A DNA stretch of 7,869 bases. It comes from Acidobacteriota bacterium. GTDB taxonomy: Bacteria; Acidobacteriota; Blastocatellia; Pyrinomonadales; Pyrinomonadaceae. Position 1 is the first letter of the stretch; every line of letters begins with the position of its first letter. The notes under the pieces were generated by a model, which saw only the letters and a list, made by a program, of their open reading frames with translations, searched no databases and was not told where the DNA came from. The DNA lies in the NCBI GenBank assembly GCA_029777145.1, contig JAKOSS010000064.1:1-7869 (forward strand), given 5' to 3'. The position numbers and the translations under genes are program-made. Positions 1 through 5,158 of the stretch are shown here, piece by piece.

Positions 1-1330
1 CCGAATAGTTCCACTCGCTTTCGATCCCGTCGCCGGCCGAGACGACATGACGCGTCACGCCGCGCACAAAGCCGCCATCGGATTCCGTTTGCAACCGGCC
101 GTATTCGACGGATTCGTAGCCTCCCGCCGGGAGTTCGGCACGCACCATTTCCCCATAGTTGTTGTATTTGAACGAGTACTTTGTGCCCGACGGAAGTACG
201 ATCTCAGTGAGCAGCACCGGATTGAACGGTTCGGCCGGACCGCCGATCCATGCCGTGGCGTCGGAAGTGAAAAGCGCCGGCTGATCACTTGTTCGCCAGG
301 ATCCGTTACTGAATACCCGATCGCCGACAAGCTTCAGATCCGACCCGAAATCGTCGATGGCACTCTCACCGGGCGTTGCGCCTTTGAGCCGTTTCCAGCG
401 GAAAACGAAACGCGAAACCCCGTCGTCCATGCTCGGGAACTCGATTGTCCGGTCTCCGGGAACCGCCGGAGTCGTTGGCAGAAACGGCGTCGGGATCGAA
501 CGCCCGACACTGTCGGTCCATCTGCCGTTGGGGAATTCATCGGTCGCGTCGTGAAAGACGATCGTATTTCCGTTGCGGTCGGTTCGGACGATCGCCTTCC
601 GGACGGTCGGCGAGTCGCCCGTCGATGTGGCGGACGAAAAATCATATCGCGATCCGTCCGGCAACTGCGCGAAGTAGGTGTTCGCGGCACGATCCTCGAA
701 ATATCGGATGTTCGAGCCGTCGACCGCGTAATACCATCCGGACGAGTTGGAGGGAAGGGCCGGATCGTTCGAACTGCACTGAGGCTGCGTCACCGAATCC
801 CGACACTGGCTCGATTGCGGATAGACGAGAACGTCGTCGTCCATCCGCAATTCATGCGTCTTGCCGCCCGGAAGATGCAACCGGATCCGCCGGACCCAGG
901 CCAGATCCGACGCGGTCGGTTCGCACGGGGAAGGAACCTTGGCCGCCGGTTTGCCGTCAGTTCCATAACGGTCGTCGAGGCCGACGTATTCGACAAACGG
1001 GACCGCCAGGCTCGTCGTCCATCCCGACGCGCTGTTGTCCGAAAAACGGGCTTCGCTGACGGGAACGCATCCGTCCGCTATCGTCGTCGGTCCGGACCGC
1101 CGGAAGCGCCAGACATCGGACGAATAGCTGACGGTCACCGCAACGTTTGAGCCGCGGCCCGGATACGCGATGAGCGGCAACTCGAGTTCGACGCCGAGCG
1201 TTACCGGATTGACGCGGAAAAGTTCCTGATTCGCGAGGACGCGGCGATGTTCTGTGCCGCCGCGTTGGGCCGACACGGTGAATGTGAGCAATGTGATTGC
1301 GAGCAAGGCAATAAGGTACTTGAGTTTCAT
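1..1330 (-). CDS. Secreted RHS/YD-repeat-type protein, N-terminal part (C-terminus beyond left edge)
   Basis: The minus strand stays open from the ATG at 1330 to the window edge (443 full codons, no stop), so the gene is partial only because the window ends. Residues 1-21 form a signal peptide (basic MKLK start, hydrophobic core, end VSA-Q). Next comes a stretch typical of RHS proteins, with NPVTLGVELELPL and YPGRG followed by a VSYSS-W motif at about residues 41-72. YD-like segments follow: TDRNGNTIVF near 250-259 and LPSGTKYSFKYNNYGEMVRAEL near 379-400. Such proteins are usually long, exported, and made of beta-strand repeats that can form a shell around a variable C-terminal domain; that part is not visible here. 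The start at 1330 has GGAG 11 nt upstream. An in-frame ATG at 1351 has no Shine-Dalgarno sequence and is less likely. The membrane-protein gene at 1404-1709 lies 73 nt upstream and may share its transcript. Family call firm; exact role (toxin delivery, adhesion or other) unknown. Confidence 0.85.
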   Translation of the reverse strand, partial: MKLKYLIALLAITLLTFTVSAQRGGTEHRRVLANQELFRVNPVTLGVELELPLIAYPGRGSNVAVTVSYSSDVWRFRRSGPTTIADGCVPVSEARFSDNSASGWTTSLAVPFVEYVGLDDRYGTDGKPAAKVPSPCEPTASDLAWVRRIRLHLPGGKTHELRMDDDVLVYPQSSQCRDSVTQPQCSSNDPALPSNSSGWYYAVDGSNIRYFEDRAANTYFAQLPDGSRYDFSSATSTGDSPTVRKAIVRTDRNGNTIVFHDATDEFPNGRWTDSVGRSIPTPFLPTTPAVPGDRTIEFPSMDDGVSRFVFRWKRLKGATPGESAIDDFGSDLKLVGDRVFSNGSWRTSDQPALFTSDATAWIGGPAEPFNPVLLTEIVLPSGTKYSFKYNNYGEMVRAELPAGGYESVEYGRLQTESDGGFVRGVTRHVVSAGDGIESEWNYS

Positions 1331-1354
1331 TTTTTGTTTTTCTCCGTTCATGAG

Positions 1355-1368
1355 CGGGCGTGCGCCCG
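1355..1368 (-). repeat. Small GC-only hairpin between the two minus-strand genes
   Basis: CGGGCG (1355-1360) and CGCCCG (1363-1368) are perfect complements around a 2-base centre; as RNA this would fold as 5 pairs with a 4-nt loop. It lies in the 73-nt gap, upstream of the RHS ribosome binding site. No T-run follows on either strand, so it does not look like an intrinsic terminator. It could be an mRNA-processing or stability element, or chance in GC-rich DNA. Confidence 0.35.
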
Positions 1369-1403
1369 GCAGGGTTGAGTTTGTTTTCGGTCTCGCAGAT
1401 CTT

Positions 1404-1709
1404 TCACTTCGACGGCACCGGTTCGTCGGGCGATTCCGATTTCGCCGCATTGCGGTTCGCCGAAGCGGCCTCCGGCGGTCGGAGGAACGGGTTTATCGGA
1501 TCGAGCGGCGAAGCCTCGCGCCTGCCGGTGATCGGAGACCGGTCATCGGCATCCCGTTCGAGTCGGCCAAGAACGAGGCCGAAAGCGAACAGCGCCAGGA
1601 TGCCGGCTGCCAGCAGGGCGAAGCGATGACGAACGATCGTCCGATGATCGAGCCGCGTAAATCTGCGTCGTGGTTTTCGTGAGCTTCTGTATCGTCTGTG
1701 AACAGGCAT
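1404..1709 (-). CDS. Small single-pass membrane protein, function unknown
   Basis: This encodes 101 aa. Residues 1-29 are very basic (RRYRSSRKPRRR and more), residues 30-48 form one hydrophobic helix (FALLAAGILALFAFGLVLG), and 49-101 are a polar, Pro/Arg/Glu-rich tail. By the positive-inside rule the N-terminus should be cytoplasmic and the tail outside the membrane. The start at 1709 is supported by a strong Shine-Dalgarno sequence, GGAGG at 1714-1718, only 4 nt from the ATG. The gene sits just upstream of the secreted RHS gene on the same strand, so a role in its export or anchoring is possible but only inferred. No family was recognised. The competing minus-strand frame at 1493-1759 lacks a membrane-protein-like pattern and a good ribosome site. 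The main doubt is that GC-rich DNA often holds chance ORFs of this length; the ordered basic/TM/polar layout and the Shine-Dalgarno argue against that. Confidence 0.6.
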   Translation of the reverse strand: MPVHRRYRSSRKPRRRFTRLDHRTIVRHRFALLAAGILALFAFGLVLGRLERDADDRSPITGRREASPLDPINPFLRPPEAASANRNAAKSESPDEPVPSK

Positions 1710-1715
1710 AACGCC

Positions 1716-1736
1716 TCCGTTTGAGGTGAAAACGGA
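1716..1736 (-). promoter_or_regulatory. Hairpin covering part of the Shine-Dalgarno of the 101-aa gene
   Basis: TCCGTTT and AAACGGA (1716-1722 and 1730-1736) are perfect 7-base complements around a 7-nt loop. On the minus-strand transcript the 3' arm includes the first three bases of the GGAGG ribosome site (1714-1718), so folding would hide it. The loop contains CCTC (1723-1726), which can also pair with GAGG of the ribosome site (1714-1717). A competing stem, GAGGT (1736-1740) with ACCTC (1723-1727), would prevent the first fold. The pairing is read directly; regulation is inference. Confidence 0.45.
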
Positions 1737-1792
1737 CCTCCGTCGTGCGGACCGGACAAAGTTCCGTTCCGTTCGGGCGAAGATAGACAGAT

Positions 1793-1820
1793 CCCGACTA
1801 ACGGAATCTACGGAGTCGGG
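1793..1820 (-). repeat. Hairpin with 14-nt loop and possible pseudoknot partner
   Basis: CCCGACT (1793-1799) and AGTCGGG (1814-1820) are perfect 7-base complements. On the minus strand the last seven loop bases are TTCCGTT, which are fully complementary to AACGGAA a little further on (forward 1762-1768, repeated with overlap at 1767-1773). This gives an H-type pseudoknot geometry: two 7-pair stems, a 7-nt first loop and a 19- to 24-nt last loop. No T-run follows, so it is not a plain terminator. Confidence 0.4.
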
Positions 1821-1903
1821 TGCAAATCAGATTTCTTCCGACCGCGTTTGATAGCAGCGGTGATCACGTCCCAAAACAGAATGAAAGAGATTGAGTTCTT
1901 CAT
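1808..1903 (-). CDS. Possible 31-aa small protein
   Basis: An ATG at 1903 opens a 31-codon frame ending in TAG at 1808. The peptide has a hydrophobic N-terminal half (SISFILFWDVITAAI) and a basic patch (KRGRKK), which resembles a short membrane-associated peptide. No Shine-Dalgarno sequence lies at the usual distance; the nearest purine run (GGAAG) is about 20 nt upstream, inside a hairpin. The frame extends further upstream to an ATG at 2005 with less protein-like content. It lies inside the structured leader, so it could be a leader peptide or simply chance. No family recognised. Confidence 0.2.
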   Translation of the reverse strand: MKNSISFILFWDVITAAIKRGRKKSDLHPTP

Positions 1904-1920
1904 AGAGTATTTATGAGTTT

Positions 1921-1938
1921 GCGCTTCCTGAGGAGCGC
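1921..1938 (-). repeat. Short hairpin in the divergent region
   Basis: GCGCTTC (1921-1927) pairs with GAGCGC and its neighbouring base (1932-1938) over about seven positions, one of them a wobble pair, around a 4-nt loop. It lies just upstream of the possible 31-codon ORF on the minus strand. It is weaker than the neighbouring hairpins. Confidence 0.3.
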
Positions 1939-1961
1939 GTCGGTTTAGTTTCGAGTGTCTG

Positions 1962-1991
1962 ATCCGGCAGTTAGCGAAAAGGATGCCGGAT
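1962..1991 (-). repeat. Perfect 8-bp inverted repeat with 14-nt loop
   Basis: ATCCGGCA (1962-1969) and TGCCGGAT (1984-1991) are perfect complements. The 14-nt loop is the same size as in the hairpin at 1793-1820. No T-run follows on either strand, so a terminator is unlikely. It could be an RNA stem or a protein-binding site. Confidence 0.45.
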
Positions 1992-1998
1992 TGAGTAA

Positions 1999-2028
1999 GA
2001 TGCAATCGTTCCCCGCGGGAACCGCATC
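1999..2028 (-). repeat. Two-part 11-bp stem-loop near the putative transcript start
   Basis: GATGC (1999-2003) pairs with GCATC (2024-2028), and inside it GTTCCC (2008-2013) pairs with GGGAAC (2017-2022) around a CGC triloop. A small asymmetric internal loop (4 nt against 1 nt) separates the two helices. This is the most stable-looking hairpin in the gap. It would lie within about 15 nt of the 5' end of a transcript started from the promoter proposed at 2048-2077. Confidence 0.45.
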
Positions 2029-2047
2029 AGCATTAATGAGTGTTCGC

Positions 2048-2077
2048 AACCTAACATGATTCAAAAATGATTGTCAA
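2048..2077 (-). promoter_or_regulatory. Candidate sigma-70-like promoter reading leftward
   Basis: On the minus strand a perfect TTGACA (-35, forward 2072-2077) is followed after 18 bases by TAGGTT (-10, forward 2048-2053), which matches TATAAT at 3 of 6 positions and is preceded by TGT like an extended -10. Transcription would start near 2041 and leave a leader of about 330 nt before the 101-aa gene. The spacer holds a direct repeat, AATCAT twice at 11-bp spacing. The -35 is strong and the -10 weak, so this is only a candidate. Confidence 0.35.
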
Positions 2078-2208
2078 ACGCAGTTCGAGCCGATTCTTAA
2101 CCGAGCGAGGGTAAACGTTCGAAATAAACACTTTATGCGTCGAAGAAATTTTTCCGGCGCGGGGTTGCATTGAACGTCAGGACATCATAGATTTCAAGGA
2201 AACGCGAA

Positions 2209-3066
2209 ATGCGAAAGTCGATCACATTCATCGGAGCCGGTCGTGCCGGCAGGGCACTCGCGGCCGCCCTCGAACGCGCCGGATACGTCGTCGACGGATT
2301 CGTTGTCAGATCCGTACTGTCCGGCCCGACGCGCCAGACCGAATGGTCCGAGGCGCTCGCGATCCGATCGGACGTCGTGTTTATTGCCACGCAGGACGCG
2401 GAGATTCAACGCGCGGCCGAACGATTGACGCGGGCGATCGGGGACGCCGGACCCATTGTTTATCACCTCAGCGGCGCGCTGTCGTCGGATGTCCTCGATC
2501 CTTTGAGGGATGCCGGTTGTCCTGTCGGCTCGTTTCATCCGCTCGTCTCGCTGAACGGCACCGACGACGGCGATCCGTTTGGCGGCGCTTACTTTTGTCT
2601 TGAAGGCGACCAACCGGCGGTGGAACTCGGGAGTGCCTTCGTCGCGGATCTCGGCGGACACGCATTCGCGATACCGGGCAAGGCGAAACCGCTTTATCAT
2701 GCGTCGGCCGTGACGGCGTGCGGCCATCTCGCGGCGCTGGTCGATGTCGCGCTCGAAATGCTGACCGCGTGCGGGATCGATCGAGACGCGGCAAAGGACG
2801 TGCTGATGCCGCTGATGCTCGGAACTTTGCGGAATATCGACGCGGACGATACGGTCGAGGCCTTGACGGGACCGTTTGCGCGGGCGGACGTCGAAACGGT
2901 CGAAAGTCATCTTGAGGCGTTTCGGTCGCGGGTCTCAGGGAACGCGGTCGATGTGTATCTGGCACTCGCCGAAAGATCGATCGAACTCGCCCGCAATATC
3001 GCCGATCCGGCGCGGCTCGATGAACTTCGGTCACGCATTTTGATAGCGAAATCGGGACCCAAATGA
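2209..3066 (+). CDS. Rossmann-fold/DUF2520 domain protein (putative NAD(P)-dependent oxidoreductase)
   Basis: This encodes 285 aa, the usual size for the family. An N-terminal nucleotide-binding fold is shown by FIGAGRAG (GxGxxG at residues 9-14). The family's signature segments follow: YHLSGALSSDVL at 85-96, GSFHPLVSL at 107-115, and YHASAVTACGHLAALVDVAL at 163-182, which starts the all-helical DUF2520 half. The architecture resembles ketopantoate and pyrroline-5-carboxylate reductases, with a dinucleotide-binding domain followed by a helical dimerisation domain, but the substrate is not known. A cytoplasmic location is expected, as no signal peptide is present. The start at 2209 has AAGGA (2196-2200) 8 nt upstream. 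It is the first gene of a rightward run and lies 23 nt before a Fur-family gene, which hints at, but does not prove, an iron- or redox-linked role. Confidence 0.88.
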   Translation: MRKSITFIGAGRAGRALAAALERAGYVVDGFVVRSVLSGPTRQTEWSEALAIRSDVVFIATQDAEIQRAAERLTRAIGDAGPIVYHLSGALSSDVLDPLRDAGCPVGSFHPLVSLNGTDDGDPFGGAYFCLEGDQPAVELGSAFVADLGGHAFAIPGKAKPLYHASAVTACGHLAALVDVALEMLTACGIDRDAAKDVLMPLMLGTLRNIDADDTVEALTGPFARADVETVESHLEAFRSRVSGNAVDVYLALAERSIELARNIADPARLDELRSRILIAKSGPK

Positions 3067-3089
3067 TAGACTTAAGGCCATAAACGAGC

Positions 3090-3620
3090 ATGAATACGAG
3101 GGTGGAAAACGAGTTTCAGTCCGAGCGCGAGTTGTTCGAGGAGCACATTCGAAAATCCGGTCTGCGTCGAACCTCCCAGCGGGATCTGATCCTTGAGATC
3201 TTCCTGCGGACGGAAGATCACCTGACGATGGAAGATCTTTACTGGCTTGTTCAGAAAGAGGATCCGAGCGTCGGGCAGACGACCGTATACCGGACGCTGA
3301 AGCTTCTGACCGAGGCCGGACTCGCACGGGAAGTACGGTTCGGCGACGGAAAAACATACTACGAGCACCATTACAACCACGAGCATCACGATCATCTGAT
3401 CTGCACCGAATGCGGCAAAGTGATCGAATTTTTCTCGGCGGAGATCGAGCGCCTGCAGGACCTGACGGCCGCGGAATACGGATTCCGGCTGACCAATCAT
3501 TCGCTGCGGATGTGGGGAATTTGTCAGGATTGCCAACGGTCGATCGAAGAACCGCATCAAATCGCCACCGGAGCACAGCCAAAGGTACGGCCGAGATCCG
3601 TCCCGGGCAGCCAATTCTGA
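3090..3620 (+). CDS. fur: Fur-family metal-dependent transcriptional repressor
   Basis: This encodes 176 aa. The N-terminal winged helix (about residues 20-85) carries the recognition region [17 protein letters not shown] (62-78). The C-terminal metal and dimer domain has the Fur hallmark [18 protein letters not shown] (97-114), then RLTNHSL (133-139) and a second CxxC (145-148). Likely regulatory-metal ligands are H44, H100, H102, E113 and H137; C105/C108 with C145/C148 form a four-cysteine structural zinc site. NHSL and VIEF are closer to true Fur (iron) than to Zur or PerR, but the metal cannot be proven from sequence. The protein is longer than typical Fur (about 140-150 aa), with a polar, basic tail of about 28 residues after the last CxxC. 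The ATG at 3090 has a weak AAGG about 12 nt upstream. It lies between the DUF2520 and [2Fe-2S] genes, probably in one transcript. Confidence 0.92.
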   Translation: MNTRVENEFQSERELFEEHIRKSGLRRTSQRDLILEIFLRTEDHLTMEDLYWLVQKEDPSVGQTTVYRTLKLLTEAGLAREVRFGDGKTYYEHHYNHEHHDHLICTECGKVIEFFSAEIERLQDLTAAEYGFRLTNHSLRMWGICQDCQRSIEEPHQIATGAQPKVRPRSVPGSQF

Positions 3621-3636
3621 GTCGAAGAGAGAACTT

Positions 3637-4272
3637 ATGGAATCGGAACTGAAGTTTGTCCGAGAAAAACGTCACGGGGTCGCGGTCACGGGAAGTTGTC
3701 TGATTGACGCCGCCGGACGGATCGGAGTGTATATCGCCGCCGACTGCGACCGGCAGGGAAAATGTGACGCATGCGCCGTGACCATTGTTTCGGGGGCCGA
3801 AAACCTGTCCGAACCGACGCCGTCCGAACTGGAACAACTGAGCGAAGCTCGGCGTAAGAAAGGTGAACGCCTGTCTTGCCAGGCAAAAATCACCGGATCA
3901 GGAGCAATTTCAGTCATGACTCAGGAAAAGAAGAAAGAAGAGAAGCCGGCCGAGGAACAGCGGGCCGAGGCTTTCAAGAAGGATTTCACGGCATTGCCGC
4001 TTGAGAAGAAAATAGAGCGCCTGCTCGAACTCGAAATGATCGCGTTCGGCGATACGGTTTCGTATGTTCTGAACGCACCGTACACGGTCGGCGAAAAAGT
4101 GATGGACATCTTCGCCAAGTACGGATTTCAAAAAGACGAGGCCGAGCGGGACGCGAAGAATCCAAAGACGGAAGCGGCATCGGCTTCGGACTCGGGAAAG
4201 TCCGAGCCGGAGCCGAAGAAGACCAAGGCGAAGCCCCGCACAAGGGCTCCGAAGCAACCCGAGGGCGAATAA
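3637..4272 (+). CDS. Adrenodoxin-type [2Fe-2S] ferredoxin-domain protein with charged C-terminal extension
   Basis: This encodes 211 aa. Residues 1 to about 95 are a 2Fe-2S ferredoxin fold: C37-x5-C43-x2-C46 and C81 (34 residues after C46) form the four cluster ligands. The spacing fits adrenodoxin-like or corrinoid-activator ferredoxins better than plant type (C-x4-C-x2-C). Residues 96-115 are a Lys/Glu linker, and 116-162 form a helical block (LPLEKKIERLLELEMIAFGD, then VLNAPYTVGEKVMDIFAKYGF) that could mediate partner binding. From about 165 onward the tail is low-complexity, rich in Lys, Glu and Pro. No signal or membrane segment is present, so it is probably a cytoplasmic electron carrier; its partner is unknown. 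It begins 16 nt after the Fur gene with a GAGAG-type ribosome site, so iron-dependent control is plausible. Cluster domain firm, function of the extension unknown. Confidence 0.85.
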   Translation: MESELKFVREKRHGVAVTGSCLIDAAGRIGVYIAADCDRQGKCDACAVTIVSGAENLSEPTPSELEQLSEARRKKGERLSCQAKITGSGAISVMTQEKKKEEKPAEEQRAEAFKKDFTALPLEKKIERLLELEMIAFGDTVSYVLNAPYTVGEKVMDIFAKYGFQKDEAERDAKNPKTEAASASDSGKSEPEPKKTKAKPRTRAPKQPEGE

Positions 4273-4278
4273 AATCAG

Positions 4279-5118
4279 GTGTCCGAGAACACTCAGCTTC
4301 AGAAACGCCAGACATCGGCGATCAGGGAAACCGCGCAATACGGAATCGGTTTTCTCCTTGTCGCCGGTGTTTTGGTCTATAGCGGGTTGCCTGTTTTCGT
4401 CGTCTTTTTCTTCGGCGTGCTGGCTTACGTCATTTGGAAGACGCTCTCGGCGCCGTCGCATTCCGGAACACGCGAGATCTTCGAATTCTATTTGGTCGCG
4501 AACGAGATCCTCCGCGATGACGAGCGCCGTTGGTACGGTTTCGAGATCCAGGAAGCGATCGGCCGCGGTGAGAATATCCTGCGCCATATGACCGCCGCGC
4601 CGCCGCTCGTAAACTTTGCGGTCGGAGCGCTTTACGCCCGCATCGGCGATCATCAGGCGGCGGTGAAGAACCTTGAATTTGTCGTCGAAAGTGAAGGGGC
4701 CGACGAGACGAATTTCGTTTATCCGTCCGCCGAACTTCGCAATTATGTGCGGACGCTTCGCAAGATCGAGCGCGAACCGGCCGACGCGCCGATGATGTCC
4801 TCGGCGGTCCGTGCGCTCGAACGCGCGCGCCGGAACCGCGCCAGGACCCTGCTCGAAGCAAGCCGCGCGGCGCTCGATCTCGAGGCTATCAGGAAGGCCG
4901 AAGCCGAGCTCGAAGCGGCCGCGGACGGGGCGAGCGCGCTCTCGCCAATGCCTTTCATCGGCGTCGAATACTCAGAAGACGCGCCGCCGGCCAACGGCAA
5001 AAAGGCCTCGCGCGGCGGTAAGAAGAAGCCTGTAAACGAAGAAGAACCGCTCCATCCGGTCAACGGCCGGCAAACCATCTCCGAAGTCCTGCGTGACATC
5101 TACGATTCAAAGTCGTGA
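4279..5118 (+). CDS. Membrane-anchored protein with TPR-like segment, function unknown
   Basis: This encodes 279 aa and starts with GTG only 6 nt after the previous stop, in the same reading frame. No good Shine-Dalgarno sequence is at normal spacing, so translation is probably coupled to the [2Fe-2S] gene. No start further upstream is possible because that stop lies in frame. Two hydrophobic segments at about 21-36 and 38-54 form a membrane hairpin around a Gly-Leu-Pro turn. A soluble part follows, including one TPR-like repeat at about 108-139 (AVGALYARIGDHQAAVKNLE). Next are an Ala/Arg/Glu-rich helix likely to form a coiled coil (about 175-215), a Lys-rich linker, and a C-terminal helix (TISEVLRDIYD). 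No enzymatic motif is visible. A scaffold for a partner, possibly the neighbouring ferredoxin, is an inference from position only. No family recognised. Confidence 0.75.
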   Translation: MSENTQLQKRQTSAIRETAQYGIGFLLVAGVLVYSGLPVFVVFFFGVLAYVIWKTLSAPSHSGTREIFEFYLVANEILRDDERRWYGFEIQEAIGRGENILRHMTAAPPLVNFAVGALYARIGDHQAAVKNLEFVVESEGADETNFVYPSAELRNYVRTLRKIEREPADAPMMSSAVRALERARRNRARTLLEASRAALDLEAIRKAEAELEAAADGASALSPMPFIGVEYSEDAPPANGKKASRGGKKKPVNEEEPLHPVNGRQTISEVLRDIYDSKS

Positions 5119-5158
5119 CCGACTTTCGCTCCTAAATCTTTACAGCTAAGATATTTCC

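Larger units (their letters stand above)
1710..2208. other. About 500-base divergent intergenic region rich in inverted repeats
   Basis: This gap separates the leftward 101-aa gene from the rightward DUF2520 gene. I see no convincing large gene in it. It holds a candidate minus-strand promoter (2048-2077), hairpins at 1999-2028, 1962-1991, 1921-1938 and 1793-1820, a Shine-Dalgarno-covering hairpin (1716-1736), and a possible 31-codon ORF (1808-1903). From about 2030 to 2150 it becomes more AT-rich than its surroundings, as expected for promoters. A convincing plus-strand promoter for the 2209 operon was not found; its control signals should lie between about 2078 and 2195. Confidence 0.6.

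Noticed and set aside
47..1150. Plus-strand ORF of 367 codons
   Set aside because: It lies opposite the RHS gene. Its protein is Arg-rich with no recognisable motif, whereas the minus-strand frame gives a signal peptide and RHS-type segments, so it is a shadow.
1331..1351. ATG at 1351 as alternative RHS start
   Set aside because: It is in frame but has no Shine-Dalgarno sequence; the ATG at 1330 has GGAG at a usable distance and directly starts a signal peptide.
1493..1759. Minus-strand ORF of 88 codons
   Set aside because: It overlaps the 101-aa gene in another frame, has no good ribosome site at its start, and has no coherent membrane or domain pattern.
1962..1991. Intrinsic terminator
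   Set aside because: The stem is perfect, but no T-run follows on either strand.
2071..2099. Plus-strand promoter with TTGTCA as -35
   Set aside because: No acceptable -10 hexamer at 16-18 bases; the best (TTCTTA/TCTTAA) matches poorly.
2194..2910. Minus-strand ORF of 238 codons opposite DUF2520
   Set aside because: The plus-strand frame shows clear family motifs; the antisense product is Arg-rich and has none.
3031..3837. Minus-strand ORF of 268 codons opposite Fur and the ferredoxin gene
   Set aside because: It spans two genes with well-marked motifs and has no domain of its own; chance open frame in GC-rich DNA.
3910..4653. Minus-strand ORF of 247 codons
   Set aside because: Leu/Arg-rich antisense of the ferredoxin tail and the next gene, with no ribosome site or domain evidence.
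5136..5152. Inverted repeat ATCTT/AAGAT before cinA
   Set aside because: Only five AT-rich pairs and no T-run; too weak for a terminator or operator.
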